From positions 1-56,144 of the forward strand of contig JAFRGA010000097.1 of NCBI GenBank assembly GCA_017434045.1: 56,144 bases of DNA. The letters are read 5' to 3'. The position numbers were made by a program, and so were the translations under genes. Below the pieces are notes generated by a model, which was not told the DNA's origin, ran no database searches, and saw only the letters and a list, made by a program, of their open reading frames with translations. Source of the DNA: Eggerthellaceae bacterium (GTDB lineage: Bacteria; Actinomycetota; Coriobacteriia; Coriobacteriales; Eggerthellaceae). Shown in pieces: positions 36,918-45,057 of the stretch (the stretch's first letter is position 1; each line of letters starts with the position of its first letter).

Positions 36918-36994
36918 TAAAAGGCCCCCTTCAGCCAGTCGGTTACCAACTCCGAAGAAGACCCAGATGGACGCAGAAACCATTGCGTTCCGTT

Positions 36995-37090
36995 GTCGCC
37001 TCTGTTCGTTTGCCTGAGAGATTCGGTTCGCCCGATCGGCTTGCCTTGCACCTTCGGCACTCACTTAAGAGTTCTCCAGAGTTTCCTCCG
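36995..37090 (-). promoter_or_regulatory. Glycine riboswitch
   Basis: Read on the minus strand: ggagaactctt, gagtgccgaaggtgcaa, then ccgaatctctcaggcaaa and cagaggc. These are the conserved glycine aptamer segments. One aptamer is evident; a tandem second is not. It lies directly upstream of the AGCS symporter and should couple uptake to glycine level, as ON or OFF switch unknown. Confidence 0.88.
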
Positions 37091-37237
37091 CTTCCGGTTT
37101 CGGCGCTGTCAGGTCGATTCCGAGAGCATCGCGGGAAATGCGCATGGGTCATTATGCATAAACGTTCGGACGAATGCAACTATTGAAGAGACACAGACAT
37201 ATGATTAATCAGAGTGCTTCTTCATGGAGGGGGTCTC

Positions 37238-37385
37238 ATGATGTACTTCACGGAATACGAAACGACCATTATAGGCGCGCTAACGTTGGCTAGCGATGCC
37301 GAACGCCTCACGTGAATACTTCGACAAGGCACACGAGATGGTCCGCTCTTCTCCTTATGGAAGCGTGGCCAGCCTGTATCTATAG
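37238..37385 (+). pseudogene. Remnant of an O6-methylguanine-DNA methyltransferase gene
   Basis: ATG with GGAGGGGG upstream opens a frame reading MMYFTEYETTIIGALTLASD, very like the Ogt N-terminus, but it stops after 25 codons. One frame over, EYFDKAHEMVRSSPYGSVA continues, where Ogt has a KYF segment and later an IPYG segment, then stops at 37385. This suggests a frameshift plus internal deletions; the catalytic PCHR motif is gone. It neighbours a DNA glycosylase gene, consistent with a former repair pair. Confidence 0.5.
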
Positions 37386-37450
37386 GCCATCTCGCACATG
37401 GACGTCCCTGGTTACGACCGCGATTACGCTCCGAAGCCCGAATCCAGCTA

Positions 37451-37483
37451 AACCTGGCAGAATGCCTGTCCCCGCATCAGGTT
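37451..37483. repeat. AACCTGGCA-type palindromic repeat
   Basis: aacctggcag ... catcaggtt is an imperfect inverted repeat. A related one lies at 39606-39650. Apart from this and the pseudogene, 37091-37499 holds only the symporter's upstream DNA. Confidence 0.45.
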
Positions 37484-37499
37484 CGATATACTTGGATAC

Positions 37500-37688
37500 A
37501 TGAGCGTTTCGAAGGGAAAAGCGATTGGAGTTGCCATCGGCCTCGTGCTGGGAGCGGGATTCATGATTTACCAGAACGCCGTCTACCTGCCGACGTCCTC
37601 CTTCGTCGACGACCAGTGCCGCCTCTGCCAAATGACTGGTTTTAAGCGCGTCGCGGCCTCTCATGAAAACACGGGGTTATTCAAATGA
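37500..37688 (+). CDS. Small membrane protein, unknown
   Basis: 62 aa. Residues about 8-28 form one hydrophobic helix (IGVAIGLVLGAGFMIY), followed by a CRLC pair. There is no ribosome site, but TATACT ends 7 nt before the ATG, as in leaderless transcripts. Its stop overlaps the next start as ATGA, which supports real, coupled translation. No homologue recognised. Confidence 0.4.
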   Translation: MSVSKGKAIGVAIGLVLGAGFMIYQNAVYLPTSSFVDDQCRLCQMTGFKRVAASHENTGLFK

Positions 37689-38512
37689 TTGCGAAAATCG
37701 ATGACGATTTCGATTTGGAGAAGATTGCAAAAAGCGGGCAGTGCTTCCGTTGGCATCCTGTAGCTGATCGGTCGTTTCGCATCATACACGGTGCTAGGTG
37801 CGTATACGTCGAGCAGCTCGATTCCGGATGCTTTCGCTTCGAATGCGATGAGGAGACATTCAATGAGGTCTGGCAAGGATACTTTGACTTAGACGAAAAC
37901 TACAGCGCTATCCGAGCGAGGGTTGATGCGGAATCCGACCCGTTCCTTTGGCGTGCGTCTGAGAACGAGAAGGGGATTCGCATATTGTGCCAAGACCCTT
38001 GGGAGACCCTGATCAGCTTCATCATCTCTCAGAACAGGAACATTCCCGCGATTTGCCGCTCCATCGAAATGCTTGCGGAGATTGCTGGCGAGAAGGTGGA
38101 AGACCGACGAGGTCGAATGTACTACTGTTTCCCGTCGGCGGAAGCAGTTGCGTCCCTTTCCCAAGATGAGCTGTTGCAATGCAAGCTCGGCTACCGTTGG
38201 AAATACGTGAAGGCTGCAGCTGAAGCGGTCCTCAAAGGCCTCGTCGACCTTGAGGTGCTCAAGAGCGCCGACAGCGAGGAAGCGATTGCCGCCCTAACGC
38301 AGCTGTCCGGTGTAGGGCCCAAGGTGGCGAGCTGCGTGGCGTTGTTCGGGCTGCACCAGCTCGATATGTTTCCCGTGGATACGTGGATAAGGAAAGTGCT
38401 GTCAAACGAGTATCCGCACGGATATCCGTTTGAGAAGTACAGCCCCTACAACGGTGTCTTTCAGCAGTATATGTTCGCTTACTACAGAAACCGGTTGCCC
38501 GAATCTATGTGA
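37685..38512 (+). CDS. 8-oxoguanine DNA glycosylase, OGG type
   Basis: Base-excision repair of oxidised guanine. The N-terminal OGG domain contains SGQCFRWHPV. The HhH-GPD part has ETLISFIISQNRNIPAICRS, catalytic Lys in GYRWKYV, hairpin LSGVGPKVASCVALFG and catalytic Asp in FPVDTWI. 275 aa. It lacks a clear ribosome site and may rely on coupling to the small gene before it. Confidence 0.9.
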   Translation: MIAKIDDDFDLEKIAKSGQCFRWHPVADRSFRIIHGARCVYVEQLDSGCFRFECDEETFNEVWQGYFDLDENYSAIRARVDAESDPFLWRASENEKGIRILCQDPWETLISFIISQNRNIPAICRSIEMLAEIAGEKVEDRRGRMYYCFPSAEAVASLSQDELLQCKLGYRWKYVKAAAEAVLKGLVDLEVLKSADSEEAIAALTQLSGVGPKVASCVALFGLHQLDMFPVDTWIRKVLSNEYPHGYPFEKYSPYNGVFQQYMFAYYRNRLPESM

Positions 38513-38731
38513 TGGCCGGCAAACCGAGTAGGATCGTCTGGCCTTTTCCGCAAGGCTGTCAATGACCTGCGTGTTTCTTGATTATGTGAATGCGGTATGA
38601 CGATGCCGTGCCTTTCGCGTGCCGTCTGAATGACCAGGTTGTGCCGACCTCGTGACCTTCACAAAGCCTTCGCGATTGCACGATAGCGTAGTGAGCCGAA
38701 CCCACGTTTTGGGTGAAAGAAGGTGATATAC

Positions 38732-39601
38732 ATGAAGAACAAACGCAATACGAACTTGATAACGAACACTACGCATCCGATGGCGAAAAAGGCCCGTTTG
38801 GCCGCTCGGCGCACTTCGAAACGCCGCGGGTGCAGGGGGATCGATGCCCTGGCAAAGGGCTTGAAGCAAACGATTCGCCGACGCCGGCTCCGTCTGGAAA
38901 GGCGCCGTCTGACACCGCTCCAACACACGGCGAAGCTTCGGCGGTTGGACCGCGAGCGCCGCGCGGCGCGCTTGCGCGCAGCAAGCCTGCGCCAAAAAAG
39001 GCTTGCGCGCAAGAAACGGATAGCCGCCAAGCGACCCAAGCATTACTCATACATCGATTGCCTTCGCGACGAGGTGCCCGAACCGACCGGCAACAACGGC
39101 ACAACGCTTTACCAGACGCTCATGGTGGGCGGCATGACGGCCGTCACATTCACGGCTAGTGGCGTCTACAGCGATGGCGTCAGCTTCCTCATATACAACC
39201 ATTGGCTGTACCCGATGATGTTCAGCATCTCGTTTCTGGTGCGCATTTACATCAGCGGGCCGCTTACCAGGATCCTTGGGCGAAGGCTCATCGACGGACG
39301 ATTGCAGGGTGCAGGGCGCAATATGGCCAACGTGGCGCTCGGCACGGCTGTGTTATCCCCCGTCACGGGAGCCATCACCACCCTGCTGTTCGCCAAGGCA
39401 GATAGTCCCGATGATTATGCAGATGCGTACCTGGAGACGCTTTCGACCACGATGCCGATTTCGGTGCTGGCAAGCCTGTTCGTGGTCGGCCCCCTCACGA
39501 AGCTCATCTTCAACAATCGCGTAAAGCCCGCTGACGGCCTGCGCGTGCTGAAGATCCTCTCCGACCACGCCTGCTCGTTTGCCCGCGTGTTCGGCTTCTA
39601 G
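38732..39601 (+). CDS. Membrane protein with very basic N-terminus, unknown
   Basis: 289 aa from the ATG at 38732 (AAGGTGAT 6 nt upstream). Residues about 1-105 are strongly Arg/Lys-rich (RRRRLRLERRR, ARKKRIAAKR) and predicted helical. The C-terminal part has four hydrophobic segments in two similar halves (MVGGMTAVTFTASGVYSDG ... ISFLVRIYISGPLTRIL, and LGTAVLSPVTGAITTLLF ... VLASLFVVGPLTKLIF), reminiscent of the DUF2798 arrangement. Function unknown; the basic part could bind nucleic acid or ribosomes. No gene is seen in 38513-38731. Confidence 0.65.
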   Translation: MKNKRNTNLITNTTHPMAKKARLAARRTSKRRGCRGIDALAKGLKQTIRRRRLRLERRRLTPLQHTAKLRRLDRERRAARLRAASLRQKRLARKKRIAAKRPKHYSYIDCLRDEVPEPTGNNGTTLYQTLMVGGMTAVTFTASGVYSDGVSFLIYNHWLYPMMFSISFLVRIYISGPLTRILGRRLIDGRLQGAGRNMANVALGTAVLSPVTGAITTLLFAKADSPDDYADAYLETLSTTMPISVLASLFVVGPLTKLIFNNRVKPADGLRVLKILSDHACSFARVFGF

Positions 39602-39605
39602 CGAG

Positions 39606-39650
39606 AACCTGGCACGGTGCCTGCGCCAGGTTTACCCTCGTGTCAGGTTT
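39606..39650. repeat. AACCTGGCAC palindromic repeat
   Basis: aacctggcacggtgcctgcg followed by ccaggttt, then a further caggttt. It fills the gap between convergent genes and may act as their terminator. Related to 37451-37483 and to a gaacctgacac...gtcaggt copy near 49788-49820. Confidence 0.5.
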
Positions 39651-40546
39651 TACGCCTCGGCGTCGGCGAGGAATGCCGTAAGGCGGCCCCAGTCGCGCAC
39701 GATCTGCGCGTAGCCGCTCTCGAAGTTGCGCCACATCGCGTCGTAGTCGCGCTCGTAACCCGTAAGCGTGAGGTCCTCGCTGTAGAATACGTAAGCACGC
39801 CCTTCGCGCTCCCATTCGTCGAGCAGATCGCAGGCGGCGTTGTAGCGTGCGTTGCGGGTGAGCATGGCGTCGCGCATTTCGGGCCGGCGCCAGAAGAACG
39901 CGCGCGCCCATTCGTTGCCGCCCGCAGGTTTGCGGTAGCCGCGCTTGCGCGTGCGCACCACGAAGACCTTCTGGAAGCCGTCGCGCTCTATCTGCTCGAG
40001 CGGGAGCCCGCCGCCGACCGCGAAGCCGCCGTCGTAGCAGTAGCGCCCATTCACCTTCGGGGGCGGCATCATGAGGGGCACGGTCGAGCTCGCGCGCACG
40101 CGCCTCATGAGCTCTGCGGTCGTGCGCATCTCGTCTTTGCGGAAGAACAGGTCGCGTCCTGTGTCGCGCTCGAACGCCGCAATCGTCGCCTTGGCGGGGC
40201 TGGCGTTGAACGTGTCGATGTCGAAGGGGAGGGGCCCGGTGGGAAGGCCTGCCCGCTCGTAGATGTACTCCGCGTTGAACAGTCCTTTGTGCATGAGGAA
40301 GGTCTTCCAGTCCCCGATGTTGGGCAAGGCGATGAACTCCGTGAACGATCCCACGGCGCGGTTGATGTCGCGCGATACGTAGTTCACGGCGTTCGAGCTG
40401 CCGGAACTGACACCGTAGACGTTGTCGAAATACACGCCCTGCTCAAGCAGGTACGCCGTCACAGCGCAGGTGTAGGCGCCGCGCATGCTGCCGCCCTCGA
40501 AGAGGAGGGCGGTCTTGAACACGTTGCTTTCGAGCTTTTCAGTCAT
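39650..40546 (-). CDS. Patatin-like phospholipase
   Basis: 298 aa, beginning MTEKLESNVFKTALLFEGG. Patatin hallmarks: oxyanion-hole glycines EGGSMRGAYT, nucleophile elbow GVSSGSS, and catalytic Asp in YDGGFAVGGG. Likely an intracellular acyl hydrolase of the RssA/YjjU group; no signal peptide. TATAAT ends 6 nt before the ATG and no ribosome site is seen, so the mRNA is probably leaderless. Confidence 0.9.
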   Translation of the reverse strand: MTEKLESNVFKTALLFEGGSMRGAYTCAVTAYLLEQGVYFDNVYGVSSGSSNAVNYVSRDINRAVGSFTEFIALPNIGDWKTFLMHKGLFNAEYIYERAGLPTGPLPFDIDTFNASPAKATIAAFERDTGRDLFFRKDEMRTTAELMRRVRASSTVPLMMPPPKVNGRYCYDGGFAVGGGLPLEQIERDGFQKVFVVRTRKRGYRKPAGGNEWARAFFWRRPEMRDAMLTRNARYNAACDLLDEWEREGRAYVFYSEDLTLTGYERDYDAMWRNFESGYAQIVRDWGRLTAFLADAEA

Positions 40547-40552
40547 GGTTGC

Positions 40553-40558
40553 ATTATA
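40553..40558 (-). promoter_or_regulatory. -10 box for leaderless patatin transcript
   Basis: attata on the plus strand is TATAAT on the minus strand, 6 nt before the ATG. Transcription would start at or next to the start codon. Confidence 0.6.
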
Positions 40559-40691
40559 GGGCATTGGACAAGGTGCGGGCAGAACGCCTCCACGGCGACA
40601 ACCAAGCGGCAACCGATTCGGCCTCTTGCCCGGCCAGGGGCCTTCGGTTATCATGCTTGCCCGCTCGATAATTCGAAGGGAGGTGAAGGGC

Positions 40692-41108
40692 GTGGCTGGC
40701 AAGAGGAAATGCTCCGTGCCGAAGAACGGGCCGGTGTGGCGTCAAAGCGCCGAAGAGGCAACGCTTGCGCGCATGCCGAAGTACAACGCATACGCATGCA
40801 GAGCTGGAGCGCATGGCGATGCGAAATACAACCGTGCACGGCAAAAACAGGCATGGATCAGAGAGCTCGACAACGAAGGCCCCGCGAACCGCGGGGCCTT
40901 CCCTTTCGACAATGATGAATGGGGACGGGTTCGGTTCGTCATCCGTCTCGAACGGTCGTCCCTTTGCGAACGGCCCCATTGCTGGATGACGGATCGGACC
41001 CGTCCCCAATTTGCTTTTCGTCCATTGCGGGATGACGGACTGGGCCTGTCCCCAATTTGCTTTTCGTCGCCGGATGATGGATTGGACCCGTCCCCAATTT
41101 GCTTTTGA
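40692..41108 (+). CDS. Small basic ORF reading into repeats, uncertain
   Basis: GTG start with GGGAGG 8 nt upstream. The first 70 or so residues (AGKRKCSVPKNGPVWRQSAE, ARMPKYNAYACRAGAHGDAK, ARQKQAWIRELDNE) look like a genuine small basic protein. The frame then crosses a terminator hairpin and tandem repeats, so the last 60 residues are probably not native. Either the original stop has been lost or this is not a gene. Confidence 0.35.
   Translation: MAGKRKCSVPKNGPVWRQSAEEATLARMPKYNAYACRAGAHGDAKYNRARQKQAWIRELDNEGPANRGAFPFDNDEWGRVRFVIRLERSSLCERPHCWMTDRTRPQFAFRPLRDDGLGLSPICFSSPDDGLDPSPICF
40876..40900 (+). terminator. Rho-independent-type hairpin
   Basis: aaggccccgc, 5-nt loop, gcggggcctt, then ccctttc. 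It lies inside the uncertain small ORF and would end transcription before the repeats. Confidence 0.65.
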
Positions 41109-41110
41109 AG
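40918..41110. repeat. Tandem 39-bp repeats with an inverted copy
   Basis: Three direct copies of ggatgacggatcggacccgt-type units ending ccccaatttgcttttcgtc (40984-41022, 41030-41068, 41072-41110; spacing 46 and 42 bp) plus an inverted partial copy at 40918-40943. Each contains GGACCCGTCCCC. The array fills much of the 750-bp gap before hemB. Confidence 0.8.
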
Positions 41111-41194
41111 GCTTCGCAAACAGGGTGCTTGGCGTCTCCTCCACCGTGCTTCAACTGATATACTGAACACAGGTAAACAAAGCGGGCAACGGGT

Positions 41195-41223
41195 TTGACA
41201 ATAACGGCGTTTATCAGGCTAAA
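41195..41223 (+). promoter_or_regulatory. Candidate promoter of the hemB operon
   Basis: TTGACA (41195-41200), 17 bp, then gctaaa. The -35 is consensus and the -10 weak. It lies 82 bp before hemB. Confidence 0.45.
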
Positions 41224-41304
41224 GTTGCAGAAAACCAACTCTCGGCCGCCAAGGTTCACGTTGCCTCGATCTGAACGGTTTTCACAACAGGAAGGAGACC
41301 GAGA

Positions 41305-42288
41305 ATGGAGCTGTTGCAACGGTCGCGGCGTCTGCGTGGAAGCGAGGTGCTCCGCCGCATGGTGCGCGAGACGAGAGCGGATGCGTCTTCCCTCATTTAC
41401 CCGATGTTCGTTGTTGAGGGTAGTAACGTCAAGGAGGAGATATCCTCGATGCCCGGCCAGTACCGCTGGTCGCTCGACCGTTTTCCGGAGAAGCTCGAGG
41501 AGCTCGCGGAGGCCGGCGTCAGCAGCTACATGCTGTTCGGCATTCCCGCGGTGAAGGACGAGGTCGCATCTGGAGCCTATGCGGAAGACGGCATCGTGCA
41601 GCGGGCGGTGCGCCTGGCGAAGGAGCGCTATCCCGAGCTGTACTGCATCACCGACGTGTGCCTGTGCGAGTATACGAGCCACGGTCACTGCGGCATGCTG
41701 AAGGGCCAGGAAGTCGACAACGACCCGTCCGTCGAGCTGCTGGCGCGTACGGCGCTCTCCCATGCCCAGGCTGGAGCCGATATGGTGGCTCCTTCCGACA
41801 TGATGGACGGTCGCGTGCTGGCCATTCGCGAGGCCCTGGATGGGGCGGATTTCACGACCGTGCCCATCATGGCCTACTCGGTGAAGTATGCGAGCGGTTT
41901 CTACGGCCCCTTCCGCGAGGCGGCCGACTCCGCGCCCGCTTTCGGCGACCGCCGCGCGTACCAGATGGACGTGCACAACCGCCGCGAGGCGATCAAGAAA
42001 GCCCTCCAGGATATCGACCAGGGTGCCGACATCGTCATGGTCAAGCCGGCGATGTCCTTCCTCGACCTGGTGCGCGAAGTGCATGACGTCGTGGACGTTC
42101 CCGTGGCGGCTTACAGCGTGAGTGGCGAATACGCCATGGTCAAGGCCGCAGCGGCGCAGGGGTGGATCGACGAGGAGCGCATCGTCGGCGAAATGGCCTC
42201 ATCGGCCTTCCGCGCAGGCGCTCATATCTACTTGACGTACTATGCCGAACTGGTGGCCAAGCTCATCGACGAGGGCGTCGTAGGATAG
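41305..42288 (+). CDS. hemB: Porphobilinogen synthase
   Basis: Condenses two 5-aminolevulinates. Zinc-site cysteines in DVCLCEYTSHGHCG mark the zinc-dependent type. Schiff-base lysines lie in MAYSVKYASGFYGPFR and VMVKPAMSFLDLV. 327 aa. GGAAGGAGA upstream. First gene of the second plus-strand run. Confidence 0.97.
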   Translation: MELLQRSRRLRGSEVLRRMVRETRADASSLIYPMFVVEGSNVKEEISSMPGQYRWSLDRFPEKLEELAEAGVSSYMLFGIPAVKDEVASGAYAEDGIVQRAVRLAKERYPELYCITDVCLCEYTSHGHCGMLKGQEVDNDPSVELLARTALSHAQAGADMVAPSDMMDGRVLAIREALDGADFTTVPIMAYSVKYASGFYGPFREAADSAPAFGDRRAYQMDVHNRREAIKKALQDIDQGADIVMVKPAMSFLDLVREVHDVVDVPVAAYSVSGEYAMVKAAAAQGWIDEERIVGEMASSAFRAGAHIYLTYYAELVAKLIDEGVVG

Positions 42289-42323
42289 AAGGCAAGTTCG
42301 GCTGTATAGCGGTGAAACGATGC

Positions 42324-42361
42324 CAGCGCTTCGGTACCGACGGTCTGGGCCCGAAGCGCTG
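42324..42361 (+). terminator. Hairpin between hemB and hemL
   Basis: cagcgcttcgg pairs perfectly with ccgaagcgctg over a 16-nt loop. There is no T-run and transcription must continue if hemL shares the operon, so it may be an attenuator or mRNA-stabilising stem. Confidence 0.5.
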
Positions 42362-42425
42362 ATGCCGGTCTTAAGCGAAGGACCCCCCGCAAGGGTGGGA
42401 CGAAACGTTGAAAGGGCACTCAGCA

Positions 42426-43703
42426 ATGGTTACTTCTGAGCAGTTGATGGAGCGTGCGGTCAAGGTCATTCCCGGTGGCGTGAACTCGCCGGTGCGCGCG
42501 TTTGGCAGCGTCGGGTTGGTTCCGCGGTTCATCGCCCGCGCCGACGGCCCCTATGTTTGGGACGTCGAAGGCACGCGTTACCTCGATTACGTCGGGTCAT
42601 GGGGTCCCATGATTCTCGGCCATAACGATCCTGCGGTGCGCACTGCCGTGCAGGAGGCGTGCGAGCGCGCGCTGAGCTTCGGGGCGGCGACCGAGCTTGA
42701 AGTCCAGGTGGCCGAGTACATTTGCGAAACCGTTCCGCATATCGACATGATCCGCATGGTCAATTCCGGCACCGAGGCCGTGATGAGCGCCATCCGCCTG
42801 GCGCGCGGTTTCACGGGCAGGAACAAGATCGTGAAATTCGCCGGCAACTACCACGGGCACAGCGACTGCATGCTCGTGGCGGCGGGCTCAGGCGTCATGA
42901 CGGCAGGCGTGCCCGATAGCGCCGGCGTGCCCGCGGGCTGCGCACAGGATACGCTCACGGCAACCTATAACGACCTTTCAAGTGTCGAGGCGCTGTTCGA
43001 GGGCAATCCGGGCCAGGTCGCAGCGGTCATTGTCGAGCCGGTTGCCGCCAACATGGGCGTGGTGCTGCCCGCCGATGGCTTCCTGGAAGGCTTGCGGGAG
43101 CTGTGCGACAAGCAGGGTGCGCTTCTCATATTCGACGAGGTGATCTGCGGGTTCCGCCTTGCCTACGGCGGCGCGGCAGAGCGTTTCGGCATAACGCCCG
43201 ACCTCGTGACGTACGGCAAGATCATCGGTGGGGGCATGCCGGTCGGCGCGTTCGGCGGCAGGCGCGATGTCATGGGGCAGATGGCGCCTGTCGGCCCGGT
43301 GTATCAGGCGGGTACGCTTTCGGGCAATCCCATCGCCATGACGGCGGGGCTCGCCCAGCTCGTGGAACTTCATGACCACCCCGAGCACTACGAGCGCCTG
43401 GAATCCGCCGGCACGCGTCTGTTCGGCGGCATAAAGAACCTGCTCGAACGCTTCGAGGCCCCTTGCACCATCAATCACGTCGGCTCTTTGGGAAGCGTGT
43501 TCTTCACGCCGGACCCAGTCGTCGACTATGCGACGGCGAAGAAGGCTGACACGGCCCGTTTCGCCGAGTACTTCCGCTTCATGCTCGAGCGCGGATTCTA
43601 TTTGGCCCCATCGCAGTTCGAGGCCATGTTCTTGAACACCGCGCATACCGACGCCATGATAGACGAGACGCTCGGCGCAATCGAGGAGTTCCTGAAAGCG
43701 TAG
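42426..43703 (+). CDS. hemL: Glutamate-1-semialdehyde 2,1-aminomutase
   Basis: Makes 5-aminolevulinate from the HemA product. PLP lysine in VTYGKIIGGGMPVGAFGG; substrate motifs PGGVNSPVRAF and NSGTEAVMSAIRLAR. 425 aa from the ATG at 42426 (AAAGGG upstream; a TTG 18 bp earlier is less likely). It completes the C5 pathway with hemA in the other run. Confidence 0.96.
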   Translation: MVTSEQLMERAVKVIPGGVNSPVRAFGSVGLVPRFIARADGPYVWDVEGTRYLDYVGSWGPMILGHNDPAVRTAVQEACERALSFGAATELEVQVAEYICETVPHIDMIRMVNSGTEAVMSAIRLARGFTGRNKIVKFAGNYHGHSDCMLVAAGSGVMTAGVPDSAGVPAGCAQDTLTATYNDLSSVEALFEGNPGQVAAVIVEPVAANMGVVLPADGFLEGLRELCDKQGALLIFDEVICGFRLAYGGAAERFGITPDLVTYGKIIGGGMPVGAFGGRRDVMGQMAPVGPVYQAGTLSGNPIAMTAGLAQLVELHDHPEHYERLESAGTRLFGGIKNLLERFEAPCTINHVGSLGSVFFTPDPVVDYATAKKADTARFAEYFRFMLERGFYLAPSQFEAMFLNTAHTDAMIDETLGAIEEFLKA

Positions 43704-43707
43704 CGGC

Positions 43708-43738
43708 ATGTGGAAAAGGGTCTGACCCTTTTCCACAT
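43708..43738. repeat. Perfect palindrome, centre T
   Basis: atgtggaaaagggtc, one T, then its reverse complement, between hemL and cbiD. Same arms as 32655-32687, centre base T instead of A. A GTG inside it is in frame with cbiD, so start prediction could be misled. Confidence 0.88.
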
Positions 43739-43754
43739 TTTGATGAGGTATGCG

Positions 43755-44966
43755 ATGCGCAAGCTCGAGGAATACATAACAGTCGGCACGAAGCGCATGC
43801 GCTGTGGATACACGACGGGCTCGTGCGCTGCGGCGGCTTCGCGTGCGGCAGCCGAGTTGCTGTTGCATGGCGAGCTCGTGCCGGCGGTCAACCTCCTCAC
43901 CCCTGCGGGCGTCGAGGTTGTCATCGAAGTCGAGGAACATGACCAGGGCCCGGGTTGGGCCCAGTGCGCGGTGATGAAGGATTCGGGCGATGACCCGGAT
44001 GTGACGAACGGCGCGCTCGTGTACGCGCGCGTGGAGTACAGCGACGAGCCGGGCGTGCAGATCGACGGCGGGCTGGGCGTCGGGCGTGTCACGCGCGAGG
44101 GCCTCGACCAACCAGTCGGGGCGGCAGCCATAAACTCGACGCCGCGTCGGATGATCAAGGAGCAAGTCGAAGACGTTTTGGCAGACGCCTCGCTCGAAGC
44201 TCTCGAGGCGAAGACCGAATCCCTTGCAAACGACGATGGGGAAGAAGGGGAGCGCCCGGAAGTCCGCGGGCTGCTCGTCACCATCTCGATTCCCGCGGGG
44301 GTGGAGTTGGCGGCCAAGACGTTCAACCCACGCCTTGGCATCGAGGGCGGCATCTCGGTGCTTGGCACGGGCGGCATCGTGCGGCCCATGAGCGAGGATG
44401 CCCTGATTTCGTCGATCGAGCTCGAGATGCGCATGCTGCGGAAACGCGGCGTCGTGGACCTTCTCGTGGTTCCCGGCAATTACGGCCGCGATTTCGCCTG
44501 CGGTCAGCTGGAGCTCAACATGGACGAAGCGGTCTCGTGCTCGAACTATTTCGGGGCCACGCTCGACGCAGCCTGCGTGCTGGGGTTCGAACGCCTGCTT
44601 ATCGTCGGCCATATCGGCAAGATGGCGAAGGTGGCCGGCGGGATCATGAACACGCACTCGCGCGTGGCCGATTGCCGCGTTGAGGTGCTGGCGGCCCATG
44701 CGGCGCTTGTCGGGGCTTCCCAGCAGGTCGTGGAGCAGATCATGATGGCGGCCACGACCGATGCGGCGCTCGACGCGTTGAAGGAATGCGGGTTGGACGG
44801 TGCCGCCATGGACTCGCTCATGCGCAGTCTCGCCGACAAGCTGAACCATCGCGTGGCCGGCCGCCTGCAGGTGGAGGCCATCGTGTTCAGCAACGTGCAC
44901 GGCGTGCTGGGCGAGACGCCCGGCGCCGAGCAGCTAGCACGCGTTTGGCTGGGCAACCCGAGCTAG
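43755..44966 (+). CDS. cbiD: Cobalt-precorrin-5B C1-methyltransferase
   Basis: Methylates C1 of the corrin ring. The start MRKLEEYITVGTKRMRCGYT has a GAGG site 6 nt upstream. CbiD motif CGYTTGSCAAAASRAAAELL near the N-terminus, HIGKMAKVAGGIMNTHSRVAD near the C-terminus. 403 aa, slightly long because of an acidic insert (about residues 150-170, ESLANDDGEEGERPE). Confidence 0.93.
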   Translation: MRKLEEYITVGTKRMRCGYTTGSCAAAASRAAAELLLHGELVPAVNLLTPAGVEVVIEVEEHDQGPGWAQCAVMKDSGDDPDVTNGALVYARVEYSDEPGVQIDGGLGVGRVTREGLDQPVGAAAINSTPRRMIKEQVEDVLADASLEALEAKTESLANDDGEEGERPEVRGLLVTISIPAGVELAAKTFNPRLGIEGGISVLGTGGIVRPMSEDALISSIELEMRMLRKRGVVDLLVVPGNYGRDFACGQLELNMDEAVSCSNYFGATLDAACVLGFERLLIVGHIGKMAKVAGGIMNTHSRVADCRVEVLAAHAALVGASQQVVEQIMMAATTDAALDALKECGLDGAAMDSLMRSLADKLNHRVAGRLQVEAIVFSNVHGVLGETPGAEQLARVWLGNPS

Positions 44967-45057
44967 GGGATAGGGGAAAAGGCGCGAAAGCGTTAAGAGG
45001 TAAAGGTGTAAAAGCGGAAGCATCGAATTCCGCAGGCGTGTTGGAAAGGACGATCAC

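Noticed and set aside
36918..37064. N-terminal extension of the symporter
   Set aside because: It reads through the glycine riboswitch region; the ATG at 36917 has AAGGGGG at ideal spacing.
42978..44900. 640-codon minus-strand frame across hemL and cbiD
   Set aside because: It overlaps two well-supported genes on the other strand and its translation is compositionally biased (His/Arg/Ala-rich).
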